This document shows positions 37,932 through 46,654 of a stretch of DNA of 64,000 bases, one piece after another. Numbering within the stretch: position 1 is the stretch's first letter; each line of letters opens with the position of its first letter. Source of the stretch: Mycolicibacterium sp. 018/SC-01/001 (GTDB taxonomy: Bacteria > Actinomycetota > Actinomycetes > Mycobacteriales > Mycobacteriaceae). The position numbers and the translations under genes are program-made. Below the pieces are notes generated by a model. That model was not told where the DNA came from. It did no database searches and was given only the letters and a program-made list of their open reading frames with translations. Location: assembly GCF_007096635.1 (NCBI RefSeq), contig NZ_VKAA01000012.1, positions 1-64,000 on the forward strand. Reading direction: 5' to 3'.

Positions 37932-37967
37932 TCTCACAATCTGGGAAGCTAGTATCTCCTTGTGAGA
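37932..37967. promoter_or_regulatory. Inverted repeat TCTCACAA-N20-TTGTGAGA between leuC and ltbR
   Basis: Perfect 8-bp arms flank the ltbR -10 element TAGTAT (37950-37955). A TTGACG at 37925-37930 is a possible -35 with a 19-base spacer. The right arm includes the ltbR GTG codon. This is the best candidate operator for LtbR acting on itself and leuCD. Confidence 0.6.
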
Positions 37968-38663
37968 CAGGATAGCGGTATCGGCGTGCTCGACAAAGCG
38001 GTGGCCGTCCTTCATGCGGTTGCCGAGTCGCCATGCGGCCTCGCCGATCTGTGTGACCGCACCGCGCTGCCGCGCGCGACCGCTCACCGCCTCGCTGTCG
38101 GGCTGGAAACCCACCGGCTGCTCGCCCGCGACGCCGACGGACAGTGGCGGCTGGGGCCGGCGTTGGCAGAACTGGGTAGCCACGTCCGGGATCCGCTCGT
38201 GTCGGCCGGCGCCGTGGTGTTGCCGCGCCTGCGTGAGCTGACCGGCGAGAGCGTGCAGCTCTACCGTCGGGACGGGACCGCACGCATCTGCGTCGCCGCA
38301 CTGGAACCGCCCGCGGGGCTGCGGGATACGGTGCCCGTCGGTGCTCGCCTGCCGATGACGGCCGGCTCCGGAGCCAAGGTGCTGCTCGCTTATGCCGATG
38401 CGGCCACGCAGCGCAGCGTGCTGGCCGACGCCGCGTTCACCGACCGTGCGTTGGCCGACGTGCGCAAGCGCGGCTGGGCTCAGAGCGCCGCTGAACGGGA
38501 GCCCGGGGTGGCCAGCGTGTCAGCGCCTGTGCGCGACGGACGGGGTGCCGTCATCGCGGCGGTGTCGGTGTCCGGGCCGATCGATCGGATGGGACGGCGC
38601 CCCGGTGCCCGCTGGGCGGCTGATCTGGTGGCCGCCGCCGATGCGCTGACGCGGCGGCTGTGA
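37962..38663 (+). CDS. ltbR: IclR-type regulator of leucine biosynthesis (LtbR)
   Basis: Regulator of 233 residues with an N-terminal winged helix ([19 protein letters not shown], then [19 protein letters not shown]) and an IclR effector domain ending [21 protein letters not shown]. It is homologous to Rv2989 and to Corynebacterium LtbR, which represses leuCD and related genes. The GTG at 37962 lies seven bases after a TAGTAT -10, so the mRNA is probably leaderless. Divergent from leuCD. Confidence 0.9.
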   Translation: MRQDSGIGVLDKAVAVLHAVAESPCGLADLCDRTALPRATAHRLAVGLETHRLLARDADGQWRLGPALAELGSHVRDPLVSAGAVVLPRLRELTGESVQLYRRDGTARICVAALEPPAGLRDTVPVGARLPMTAGSGAKVLLAYADAATQRSVLADAAFTDRALADVRKRGWAQSAAEREPGVASVSAPVRDGRGAVIAAVSVSGPIDRMGRRPGARWAADLVAAADALTRRL

Positions 38664-38693
38664 CCGCCCGGATATGACCCCGGACATGACAAA

Positions 38694-38720
38694 GCTCGCA
38701 GATCGTGACGATCTGCGAGC
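38694..38720. terminator. Terminator hairpin between ltbR and tRNA-Glu
   Basis: Perfect 12-bp arms GCTCGCAGATCG and CGATCTGCGAGC enclose TGA. On the minus strand it is followed by TTT, right after the tRNA-Glu 3' end, so it would end the tRNA transcript and also ltbR from the other side. Confidence 0.75.
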
Positions 38721-38725
38721 AGATG

Positions 38726-38798
38726 TACCCCCGATGGGATTCGAACCCACGCTACCGCCGTGAGAGGGCGGCGTCCTAGGCCGCTAGACGACGGGGGC
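38726..38798 (-). tRNA. tRNA-Glu (anticodon CTC)
   Basis: 73-nt cloverleaf on the minus strand. The acceptor pair is GCCCCCG with CGGGGGT, the anticodon stem CCGCC/GGCGG holds loop CTCTCAC with anticodon CTC, and the T arm has GGTTCGAATCC. CCA is not encoded. It lies downstream of tRNA-Gln and gltX. Confidence 0.95.
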
Positions 38799-38862
38799 TA
38801 GAACTCGTTCCGGACGGTCAGCATAGCCGAGGGACACAGCGCTGACCTAATCCGCACGTTGG

Positions 38863-38934
38863 CTGGGGTACCAGGACTCGAACCTAGAATGGCTGAACCA
38901 GAATCAGCTGTGTTGCCAATTACACCATACCCCA
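38863..38934 (-). tRNA. tRNA-Gln (anticodon CTG)
   Basis: 72-nt cloverleaf on the minus strand. The acceptor pair is TGGGGTA with TACCCCA, the anticodon stem GCTGA/TCAGC holds loop TTCTGGT with anticodon CTG, and the T arm has GGTTCGAGTCC. Discriminator G is followed by an encoded CCA (38862-38860). It sits between gltX and tRNA-Glu. Confidence 0.95.
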
Positions 38935-39063
38935 TTGGCAGCCCATCACCGCAGGTCACGGGCTATTTTGCGACCCTGGCGCCCCGCGGTGGTGCCGCGG
39001 TGCGCCGTCGTGCGGGCCGACGAGCAGACTACCAAAGATTTCGGGGTGGTTTTTCCACCCCCG

Positions 39064-40536
39064 TCACCCTGCCGCCGCGTGGTCCCGGCCGGCGCGCAAC
39101 CGGGCCAGCGCGCGGTCCCGTCCCAGCAGTTCCAGCGATTCGTACAACGGCGGGCTCACCGACGAACCCGTGACCGCAACCCGGACGGGCCCGAACGCCT
39201 TGCGGGGCTTGAGTTCGAGTCCGTCGATCAACGCGGCTCTGAGCGCCTCTTCGATCTGCGAACTGCCCCAGACCGCGAGCGCCTCCAGGGCATCGAGTGC
39301 GGCGTCGAGGACCGGCACCGCGTCGGGTCGCAGCTCCTTGCCCGCCGACTTCTCGTCGAGGGCAAAGGCGTCGTCGTCGAAGAACTTCAGCAGCTCCCAC
39401 GCGTCGCTGAGCACCACGATGCGCGTCTGCACCAGCGCGGCCGCTTCGGCGAACGCCTCGTCACCGAGACCGGTGTCGTGTCCGTGGTCGGCGAGGAACT
39501 CGCGCAGGCGACGGGTGAACTCGGCTGGCTCGAGCATCCGGATGTGCTCGGCGTTGAGCGCGTCGGCCTTCTTCTGGTCGAACCGGGCGGGATTGGAGTT
39601 CACGTCGACGACGTCGAAGGCCGCGACCATCTCGTCGATGCTGAAGATGTCGCGATCGTCGGCGATCGACCAGCCCAGCAGCGCGAGGTAGTTGAGCAGG
39701 CCCTCGGGGATGAAACCGCGCTCGCGGTGCAGGAACAGGTTGGACTGCGGATCGCGTTTGGACAGTTTCTTGTTGCCGTCACCGAGAACCGGAGGCAGGT
39801 GCGCGAACCGCGGCGCGCCGTCGGCGATGCCGAGCCGTTCGAGCGCCGCATACAGTGCCAGCTGCCGCGGAGTCGAGGGCAGGATGTCTTCCCCGCGCAA
39901 CACATGGGTGATCTTCATCAGTGCGTCGTCGACGGGATTGACCAAGGTGTACAACGGATCTCCGTTACCCCGGGTCAGGGCGAAGTCCGGGACCGAACCG
40001 GCGGGGAAGGTCGTCTCTCCGCGCACCAGGTCGTCCCACGTGATGTCGGTGTCGGGCATCCGCAGCCGGATGACCGGGGAGCGGCCCTCGGCACGAAAGG
40101 CCGCGCGCTGCTCGTCGGTCAGGTCGCGATCGAAGTTGTCGTAGCCCAGCTTGGGATTGCGCCCCGCCGCGAGATGCCGGGCCTCCACCTCCTCGGCGGT
40201 GGAGTATGCCTCGTAGGCCTCGCCTGCCTCGACGAGCCGGGACAGCACGTCGGCGTACAGGTCGCGGCGGGCGGACTGACGGTACGGCTCGTACGGGCCG
40301 CCGACCTCGGGCCCCTCGTCCCAGTCCAGTCCCAGCCACCGCAGCGCATCGAGCAGTGCCCGATAGCTGTCGTCACTGTCACGCGCGGCGTCGGTGTCCT
40401 CGATGCGGAAGACGAACGTGCCGCCGGTGTGCCGGGCATAAGCCCAGTTGAACAACGCGGTCCGGATCAACCCGACATGAGGCGTGCCGGTCGGCGACGG
40501 ACAGAACCTGACTCGTACGTTCGACGGGGCGGTCAC
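39064..40536 (-). CDS. gltX: Glutamyl-tRNA synthetase
   Basis: Class I synthetase of 490 residues. The HIGH-type motif is [11 protein letters not shown] near the N-terminus and the KMSKS-type motif is KKLSKRD. In mycobacteria GluRS charges tRNA-Glu and is expected to mischarge tRNA-Gln for later amidation by GatCAB, since no glutaminyl-tRNA synthetase is used. Both tRNAs lie immediately downstream. GTG at 40536 overlaps the stop of the upstream hydrolase gene (GTGA). Confidence 0.96.
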   Translation of the reverse strand: MTAPSNVRVRFCPSPTGTPHVGLIRTALFNWAYARHTGGTFVFRIEDTDAARDSDDSYRALLDALRWLGLDWDEGPEVGGPYEPYRQSARRDLYADVLSRLVEAGEAYEAYSTAEEVEARHLAAGRNPKLGYDNFDRDLTDEQRAAFRAEGRSPVIRLRMPDTDITWDDLVRGETTFPAGSVPDFALTRGNGDPLYTLVNPVDDALMKITHVLRGEDILPSTPRQLALYAALERLGIADGAPRFAHLPPVLGDGNKKLSKRDPQSNLFLHRERGFIPEGLLNYLALLGWSIADDRDIFSIDEMVAAFDVVDVNSNPARFDQKKADALNAEHIRMLEPAEFTRRLREFLADHGHDTGLGDEAFAEAAALVQTRIVVLSDAWELLKFFDDDAFALDEKSAGKELRPDAVPVLDAALDALEALAVWGSSQIEEALRAALIDGLELKPRKAFGPVRVAVTGSSVSPPLYESLELLGRDRALARLRAGRDHAAAG

Positions 40537-41321
40537 GATTTTCCTTTGCGCACAACGGGATTGGTGAGGGTTCCGATGCCTTCGATGCTGATACTGACGC
40601 TGTCGCCGTGTTCGAGCGGGCCCACACCCTCCGGGGTGCCGGTCAGGATGAGGTCCCCCGGCAGCAGGGTCATCACCGCGGAGATCCACTCGATGATCGC
40701 GCCGATGTCATGGATCATCAACGATGTTCGGCTGCGCTGCTTGACCTCGCCGTTGACCTCGGTGCGGATCTCGAGATCGGACGCGTCGACGTCGGTGACG
40801 ATCCACGGGCCGACCGGGCAGAACGTGTCATGGCCCTTGGCGCGCATCCACTGGCCGTCTTTCTTCTGCTGGTCGCGGGCGGACACGTCGTTGGCGATCG
40901 TGTACCCGAGGATGTTCTCCGCGGCCCGCGAGGCCGGGACGTCCTTGCAGGGACGGCCGATGACGGCGGCCAGCTCGCCCTCGAAGTGCACCGGATGGGC
41001 GTCGGCGGGCAGTTGGATCGCGGTGTTGGGTCCGATGATCGCGGTGTTGGGCTTGAGGAAGATGATCGGATCCTCGAAGGTGCCGCCGCCCATCTCCTCG
41101 ATGTGCGCGGCGTAGTTCTTGCCCATGCAGACGACCTTGCTCGCGAGGATCGGTGCCAGCAGGCGCACATCGGCCAACGGCCACTGCCGCCCGGTGAATG
41201 TGGGCGTGCCGAAGGGATGCTCGGCGATCTCACGGGCGATCACCTGACCGGGATCGTCGAGCGGGCCCTCCAGTGAAACGAAGGCCACACCGTCGGGGCT
41301 GGCGATTCGACCAAGACGCAT
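40533..41321 (-). CDS. Fumarylacetoacetate hydrolase (FAH) family protein
   Basis: Protein of 262 residues with the FAH fold: [15 protein letters not shown], the metal-binding [13 protein letters not shown], the [16 protein letters not shown] segment and [17 protein letters not shown] at the end. Family members cleave or decarboxylate beta-diketo acids, such as oxaloacetate or homoprotocatechuate products; the substrate cannot be deduced. Coupled to gltX by a four-base overlap, as for Rv2993c. Confidence 0.9.
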   Translation of the reverse strand: MRLGRIASPDGVAFVSLEGPLDDPGQVIAREIAEHPFGTPTFTGRQWPLADVRLLAPILASKVVCMGKNYAAHIEEMGGGTFEDPIIFLKPNTAIIGPNTAIQLPADAHPVHFEGELAAVIGRPCKDVPASRAAENILGYTIANDVSARDQQKKDGQWMRAKGHDTFCPVGPWIVTDVDASDLEIRTEVNGEVKQRSRTSLMIHDIGAIIEWISAVMTLLPGDLILTGTPEGVGPLEHGDSVSISIEGIGTLTNPVVRKGKS

Positions 41322-41429
41322 GGGACCAGCCTAGTAGCAGGGTCCACTGGACAAGCGAACGCACAGCAGACTTCCCGACTATCTCACTATATGGAATTGA
41401 AATTCATCATTTGAGAACGCCGTGCGACC

Positions 41430-42677
41430 ATGGGCTCCATGGACACGCCCTCGATCGGAACCGCACGGCGGTGGTCGATGTTGGTCATCGCGCTGGCCGC
41501 CACGTTGTGCGCCAACGTGTTCATCAACGGCGTGGCCTTCCTCATCCCGACACTGCACCGCGAGCGCGGGCTGGATCTGGCCCAGGCGGGACTGATGTCG
41601 GCGCTGCCCAGCCTCGGAATGGTGGTGACCCTGATCGCCTGGGGCTACATCGTCGACCGCTTCGGAGAACGGGCGGTGTTGACCGTCGGCTCGGCACTGA
41701 CCGCCGCGGCCGGGTTCGGTGCCGCATCGGCCGACTCGCTCGCCGCGGTCGGGGTGTTCCTCTTCCTGGGCGGAATGGCGGCCGCGAGCAGCAACACCGC
41801 CAGCGGCCGCCTGGTGGTCGGCTGGTTCGACGCCGACAAACGCGGACTGGTGATGGGGATCCGGCAGACGGCCCAGCCGCTGGGCGTCGGCGTGGGCGCG
41901 CTGGCGATCCCCCGGCTGGCCGAATCCCACGGCGTGTCAGGCGCTTTGATGTTCCCCGCCGCCGTCTGCGCAGCCTCGGCCGTGGTTTGCGCCTTCGCCG
42001 TGTTGGATCCGCCGCGGCCCGCACGCGCCGAAGCCAGCGAGGCGGACCTGGCCAACCCCTATCGGGGATCCTGGCTGCTGGTGCGCATTCACCTGACCTC
42101 GCTACTGCTGGTGGCACCGCAGGCGATGGTCTGGACGTTCACGCTGACCTGGTTGATCACCGACCGGGGCTGGGCGGCAGGCCCCGCGGGCGCGATGGTC
42201 ACCGTCGCCCAGCTGCTCGGCGCGGGCGGCCGCATCGCGGCGGGACGCTGGTCGGACTCGGTCCTGCGTCGTTCCGGCGACGTGCTGAGCTCACGGATGC
42301 GACCCGTCAGGACGATCGCTGCCGCGGCTGCGGCGACGATGGGGCTGCTGGCACTGGCCGATTGGCAGCACTCTCCGATCAGCGTCGCACTGATGATCGT
42401 CGCGTCCGTGGTGACGGTGTCGGACAACGGACTGGCCTTCACCGCCATCGCCGAAGTAGCCGGGCCGTTCTGGAGCGGCCGGGCACTGGGCACGCAGAAC
42501 ACCACCCAGCTGTTGACCGCCGGCGTCACTCCCCCGCTGTTCGGAGCACTGATCGGCGCTGCCGGCTACCCCGCGGCATTCGCGGTGTGTGCGCTGATTC
42601 CGCTGCTGGCGATCCCGTCGGTACCCGCCACCCGTTCGAGGTTCTCCGCACAACGCAGTAACGACGCCGCCAGCTGA
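41430..42677 (+). CDS. Major facilitator superfamily transporter
   Basis: Membrane protein of 415 residues with 12 predicted helices. The loop 2-3 motif is GYIVDRFGERAV, and GMRQTAQPLG-like GIRQTAQPLGVGVGALA lies in helix 5. It corresponds to Rv2994. The substrate is unknown. Its last 112 bases overlap the 3' end of the convergent MarR gene, so both C-termini are encoded by the same DNA. Confidence 0.9.
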   Translation: MGSMDTPSIGTARRWSMLVIALAATLCANVFINGVAFLIPTLHRERGLDLAQAGLMSALPSLGMVVTLIAWGYIVDRFGERAVLTVGSALTAAAGFGAASADSLAAVGVFLFLGGMAAASSNTASGRLVVGWFDADKRGLVMGIRQTAQPLGVGVGALAIPRLAESHGVSGALMFPAAVCAASAVVCAFAVLDPPRPARAEASEADLANPYRGSWLLVRIHLTSLLLVAPQAMVWTFTLTWLITDRGWAAGPAGAMVTVAQLLGAGGRIAAGRWSDSVLRRSGDVLSSRMRPVRTIAAAAAATMGLLALADWQHSPISVALMIVASVVTVSDNGLAFTAIAEVAGPFWSGRALGTQNTTQLLTAGVTPPLFGALIGAAGYPAAFAVCALIPLLAIPSVPATRSRFSAQRSNDAAS

Positions 42678-43054
42678 GCGCGTGCGGTCGCCGACAGACC
42701 GTCGGTCATCGACGCGTCCACTCCGGTCACTGCGTCATGGGCCGCCGAGAGAAGCTCCGCCCCCTCGCTGGTGAGTTGCAGTGCGCGCGCTCTCCCCGGT
42801 CTGCTGACCGTCGCGCCGGTGACCAGTCCGGCGGAACGCAGGACCGCGAGCAGGTCCTGCAGCGACTGCCGTGTCACGAAGCACAGCCGCGCCAGTTCTG
42901 CAGCTGATGCATCGGGATGATCAGCCAGCGCCCGCAACACCGCGTACTGGGACATCGACAGGCCGGTGGCCCGCAAGGCCGCGTCGCACCGGCGGCGCAG
43001 CGACAGCTGAACCCGTTTGACCAGGTAGCCGACCGCGTGCTCGACATCCTCCAT
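42566..43054 (-). CDS. MarR-family transcriptional regulator
   Basis: Protein of 162 residues with a winged helix: LSMSQYAVLRALADHPDASAA, recognition helix FVTRQSLQDLLAVL, and wing GLVTGATVSRPGRARALQLT. The last 20 residues (after NLERVAG) extend antisense into the MFS gene. The ATG at 43054 follows AAGG eight bases upstream. It is divergent from the small monooxygenase and probably controls it through the inverted repeat between them. Confidence 0.89.
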   Translation of the reverse strand: MEDVEHAVGYLVKRVQLSLRRRCDAALRATGLSMSQYAVLRALADHPDASAAELARLCFVTRQSLQDLLAVLRSAGLVTGATVSRPGRARALQLTSEGAELLSAAHDAVTGVDASMTDGLSATARAQLAASLLRCAENLERVAGTDGIASSGISAHTANAAG

Positions 43055-43056
43055 GA

Positions 43057-43100
43057 CAGGAACCTTACACTGGCGTACGCTTCGTGATGTAAGGAACCTG
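43057..43100. promoter_or_regulatory. Inverted repeat between marR-type and monooxygenase genes
   Basis: Thirteen-base arms CAGGAACCTTACA and TGTAAGGAACCTG (two mismatches) are spaced by 18 bases, and the inner 7 bases are perfect. A TACACT at 43066-43071 may be a -10 for the monooxygenase. This is a likely MarR operator covering both start regions. Confidence 0.55.
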
Positions 43101-43115
43101 ACACAGGGAGTCGAG

Positions 43116-43442
43116 ATGCCCACCATCCAGCAGCACAGCCCGTACGCCACGTTGATCAACGTGTTCAGCGTCGCGCCCGCGCGCGCCGAGGAACTCGCCG
43201 CCGTCCTGACCCACGCCACCGACGAGGTCATGCGCCACGTGCCCGGCTTTGGGTCTGCGAGTATCCACATCAGCCTCGACCGCACGCGCGTGGTGAACTA
43301 CGCGCAGTGGGACAGCGCAGAGTCGTTCCTGGCCATGCAGGACAATCCCGTTGCGCGAGAACACATGACGGCGGCGGCAGCGATCGCTGACAGTTTCAGC
43401 CCCCACCTCTACGAGGTCGTGTCCGTCCACCAACGCGGCTGA
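43116..43442 (+). CDS. Antibiotic biosynthesis monooxygenase (ABM) domain protein
   Basis: Small dimeric alpha-beta barrel of 108 residues: YATLINVFSVAPARAEELAAVL, a HVPGFGSASIHISLD strand, and VNYAQWDSAESFLAM, all standard ABM segments. Such proteins act as quinone-forming monooxygenases or haem-degrading-type enzymes. The ATG at 43116 follows GGGAG. Control by the divergent MarR gene is likely. Its 3' end overlaps the convergent membrane-protein gene by 34 bases. Confidence 0.87.
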   Translation: MPTIQQHSPYATLINVFSVAPARAEELAAVLTHATDEVMRHVPGFGSASIHISLDRTRVVNYAQWDSAESFLAMQDNPVAREHMTAAAAIADSFSPHLYEVVSVHQRG

Positions 43443-43957
43443 CCGAGCCCCGGTAGCAGGACCACCGCGGCAGCCAGGAAGCACAGCGCTCCGACGAAGG
43501 TGCCGGCGTTGGCCAGCCGTTCGTCTTCCGTGACACCCGTCGCGCGCACGAACGCCGCGCCGGCCGACAGCCCGAACGCCACGCAGCCGACCATGTTGAC
43601 CGCCGCGGCCAGCCAGTCCCGGGATCGCAGCTCGATCAGCCTGCCGACGGCCACCATGCCCAGGATTCCGCTGACCAGGAACGCGGCGGAGCCGGCCACG
43701 TCGGGGACCCATACGTAACGCCGCTCGGTGTCCACCGCGTGCGCCCACACCGCGGCTGCGGTGCTGACGTTGAACAACACCGTGCCGACGAGTTGCACGG
43801 CGGCACTGGACCATTCCGCCCAATGGGCGCGGTCGCCACGGAGCAGCTGAATCCACGCCGCGGAGGTGAAGAACCAGGACCCGCAGAAGCACAGCAGGTT
43901 CGCACCGCCCGCGCCCACCCATGCGGGGACACCGGGCGCGGTGGCGAGCGCGAACAA
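43409..43957 (-). CDS. Multi-pass membrane protein (possibly YrhK-like), start uncertain
   Basis: About 182 residues with five or six hydrophobic segments, including GGANLLCFCGSWFFTSAAWIQL and PDVAGSAAFLVSGILGMVAVGRLIELRS. The first in-frame standard start is TTG at 43957, yet hydrophobic coding sense continues upstream (QCWLFVVGSSLFALATAPG), so the real start may be a non-standard codon nearer leuB (stop at 44017). Function unknown. Confidence 0.65.
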   Translation of the reverse strand: MFALATAPGVPAWVGAGGANLLCFCGSWFFTSAAWIQLLRGDRAHWAEWSSAAVQLVGTVLFNVSTAAAVWAHAVDTERRYVWVPDVAGSAAFLVSGILGMVAVGRLIELRSRDWLAAAVNMVGCVAFGLSAGAAFVRATGVTEDERLANAGTFVGALCFLAAAVVLLPGLGQPRWWTDTTS

Positions 43958-44016
43958 CGACGAACCGACGACGAACAGCCAGCACTGCGCAGACAGTGTG
44001 GCCAGATGCCGGATGT

Positions 44017-45039
44017 CTACAGCTTCCCCAGGATGCGCTCGCCCACCTGCGCGGTGCTCAGCGTCTGATCGCCCCGCGTCGCGAGGTGCTCGGCGACCGC
44101 GGCGTCCACACGAGCGGCGGCGCCGAGCTCGCCCAGGTGGGCGAGCAGCAACGAGACACTCATGATCGCCGCTGTCGGATCGGCGATGCCCTGCCCCGCG
44201 ATGTCGGGCGCGCTACCGTGTACCGGCTCGAACATCGACGGGTTGGTCAGCGTCGCATCGATGTTGCCGCTGGCCGCCAGCCCGATGCCGCCACACACCG
44301 CCGCGGCGAGATCGGTGATGATGTCACCGAACAGGTTGTCGGTGACGATCACGTCGAACCGGCCGGGGTCGGTGACCATGTGGATGGTCGCCGCGTCGAC
44401 GTGCTGGTAGGCGACCTCGACGTCGGGATACTCGGCGGCGACGCTCTGCACGGTCCGCCACCACAGCGAACCGGCATGGGTCAGCACATTGTTCTTGTGC
44501 ACCAACGTCAGATGCCTGCGGCGCCCCTGCGCGCGCTGGAACGCGTCGAGGACCACGCGCCGCACCCCGTAGGCGGTGTTGACGCTGACCTCGGTCGCGA
44601 TCTCGTGCGGGGTGTCCACCCGGATGGCCCCACCGTTCCCGGTGTAGGGCCCTTCAGTGCCTTCGCGCACCACGACGAAGTCGATCTCCGGGTCGCCGGC
44701 CAACGGGCTGCGCACCCCGGGATAGAGCCGGCCGGGGCGCAGGTTGACGTGATGGTCGAGCTCGAAGCGGATGCGCAGCAGCAGCCCGCGTTCGAGCACC
44801 CCGCTCGGCACGGATGGATCACCTATCGCGCCCAGCAGGATCGCGTTGTGCGCCTTCAGTTGACCGATCACCGAGTCGGGCAGCACCTCGCCGGTCTTGT
44901 GATACTGGCGCGCGCCGAGCTCGTACTCGGTCTTCTCGACGCCGGGCAGGACGGCGTCGAGCACCTGCAGCGCCTGCCCGATCACCTCCGGCCCGATTCC
45001 GTCGCCGCCGATCACCGCGAGTTTCACCGGAGCGCTCAT
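44017..45039 (-). CDS. leuB: 3-isopropylmalate dehydrogenase
   Basis: NAD-dependent oxidative decarboxylase of leucine synthesis, 340 residues. The N-terminus is [16 protein letters not shown]; substrate contacts are in [17 protein letters not shown] and the metal/NAD region in [18 protein letters not shown] and [15 protein letters not shown]. The ATG at 45039 overlaps the serA stop (ATGA), so the two are translated together. Confidence 0.96.
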   Translation of the reverse strand: MSAPVKLAVIGGDGIGPEVIGQALQVLDAVLPGVEKTEYELGARQYHKTGEVLPDSVIGQLKAHNAILLGAIGDPSVPSGVLERGLLLRIRFELDHHVNLRPGRLYPGVRSPLAGDPEIDFVVVREGTEGPYTGNGGAIRVDTPHEIATEVSVNTAYGVRRVVLDAFQRAQGRRRHLTLVHKNNVLTHAGSLWWRTVQSVAAEYPDVEVAYQHVDAATIHMVTDPGRFDVIVTDNLFGDIITDLAAAVCGGIGLAASGNIDATLTNPSMFEPVHGSAPDIAGQGIADPTAAIMSVSLLLAHLGELGAAARVDAAVAEHLATRGDQTLSTAQVGERILGKL

Positions 45040-46622
45040 GTCAGGTCGACCACTTCCAATGTCGCAGCGTTGACGTCCCGGCCGATGGTGGCCAGCACGT
45101 CGTCGGGCACGTTCCGGTCCAGGCGCAGCATGATCGTCGCGCCCTGACCGTCGGCATCCTGGCTGAGCTGGGCGGCCAGGATGTTCACTTCGGCGCTGCC
45201 CAGCAGCGTGCCGATCTTGCCCAGCGCGCCGGGCTGATCGTCGTAGTTGATGATGAGGTTCACGCCTTCGGCGCGCAGATCGAGGTTGCGTCCGTTGATC
45301 TGGACGATCTTCTCCACCTGTTGCGGACCGGACAGCGCGCCGGCCACGTTCACCGTGGTCCCGTCCGCGGCGACCGCGCGAACGTCGACGACACTGCGGT
45401 GGTTCGGGCTTTCCGACTCGGTGTCGATCGATGCCTCGACGCCGCGTTCGGCGGCCAGCGCCGGAGCGTTGACGAACGTCACCGGGTCCTCGATGACGGC
45501 CGAGAACAGACCCCGCAGCGCCGAGAGGCGCAGCACCTCGACCTCTTCGCTGGCCAGCTCGCCCCGCACCTGCACACACAGATTGGTCGGCAGCTCCGCA
45601 GACAGCGCACCGACGAGCAGTCCGAGCTTGCGGACCAGATCCAGCCAGGGCGCGACCTCTTCGCCGACCGCGCCGCCGCCGACGTTGACGGCGTCGGGCA
45701 CGAACTCACCGGCGAGGGCGAGCTTGACGCTGGCCGCCACATCGGTGCCCGCCCGGTCCTGAGCCTCGGCGGTCGACGCGCCGAGGTGCGGGGTCACGAC
45801 CACCTGCGGCAGTTCGAACAGCGGGCTGTCGGTGCAAGGCTCGGTGGCGAAGACGTCGAGGCCGGCACCGCGGACGTGCCCGCTGGTGATCGCATCGGCC
45901 AGCGCCTGCTCGTCGATCAGTCCGCCGCGCGCGGCGTTGACGATGATCACGCCCGGCTTGGTCTTGGCCAGCGCGTCCTTGCCGATCAGGCCCGCGGTCT
46001 CCTTCGTCTTCGGCAGGTGCACCGAGATGAAGTCCGCGCGGGAGAGCAGGTCGTCGAGGCTGAGCAGCTCGATGCCGAGCTGCGCAGCGCGGGCCTGCGA
46101 GACATAGGGGTCGTAAGCGGTGATGTGGGCGCCGAACGCGGCGAGGCGCTGTGCGACCAACTGCCCGATGCGGCCCAGTCCGACGACACCGACGGTCTTG
46201 CCGAAGATCTCGGTGCCCGAGAACGACGAGCGCTTCCAGGTGTGCGCGCGCAGCGTGGCGTCGGCGGCCGGGATCTGCCGGGCCGCCGACAGCAGCAGCG
46301 CCAACGCATGCTCGGCGGCGCTGTGGATGTTCGACGTCGGTGCGTTGACCACGAGCACACCACGCGCGGTGGCGGCGTCGACGTCGACGTTGTCCAGGCC
46401 GACGCCGGCGCGGGCGACGATCTTCAGCTTGGGCGCCGCGGCCATGACCTCGGCGTCGACGGTGGTGGCGGAGCGCACCAGCAGCGCGTCGGCCTCGGCG
46501 ACGGCGGCCAGCAGCTTCTCCCGGTCCGGGCCGTCGACCCAGCGGACCTCTACCTGGTCGCCCAACGCTTCGACGGTCGAGGGGGCCAGCTTGTCGGCGA
46601 TCAATACCACGGGCAGACTCAC
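45036..46622 (-). CDS. serA: D-3-phosphoglycerate dehydrogenase
   Basis: First enzyme of serine synthesis, 528 residues, the long type with an allosteric substrate-binding domain and a C-terminal ACT domain. The NAD site is [17 protein letters not shown]; the catalytic His region is [14 protein letters not shown]. The ACT domain occupies about 455-528 ([20 protein letters not shown]) and mediates serine inhibition. GTG start with GAGG four bases upstream. Divergent from the flavoprotein gene. Confidence 0.96.
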   Translation of the reverse strand: MSLPVVLIADKLAPSTVEALGDQVEVRWVDGPDREKLLAAVAEADALLVRSATTVDAEVMAAAPKLKIVARAGVGLDNVDVDAATARGVLVVNAPTSNIHSAAEHALALLLSAARQIPAADATLRAHTWKRSSFSGTEIFGKTVGVVGLGRIGQLVAQRLAAFGAHITAYDPYVSQARAAQLGIELLSLDDLLSRADFISVHLPKTKETAGLIGKDALAKTKPGVIIVNAARGGLIDEQALADAITSGHVRGAGLDVFATEPCTDSPLFELPQVVVTPHLGASTAEAQDRAGTDVAASVKLALAGEFVPDAVNVGGGAVGEEVAPWLDLVRKLGLLVGALSAELPTNLCVQVRGELASEEVEVLRLSALRGLFSAVIEDPVTFVNAPALAAERGVEASIDTESESPNHRSVVDVRAVAADGTTVNVAGALSGPQQVEKIVQINGRNLDLRAEGVNLIINYDDQPGALGKIGTLLGSAEVNILAAQLSQDADGQGATIMLRLDRNVPDDVLATIGRDVNAATLEVVDLT

Positions 46623-46654
46623 GAGGCCTCAGCCTAGTGGGCTGTAATAGAGCG

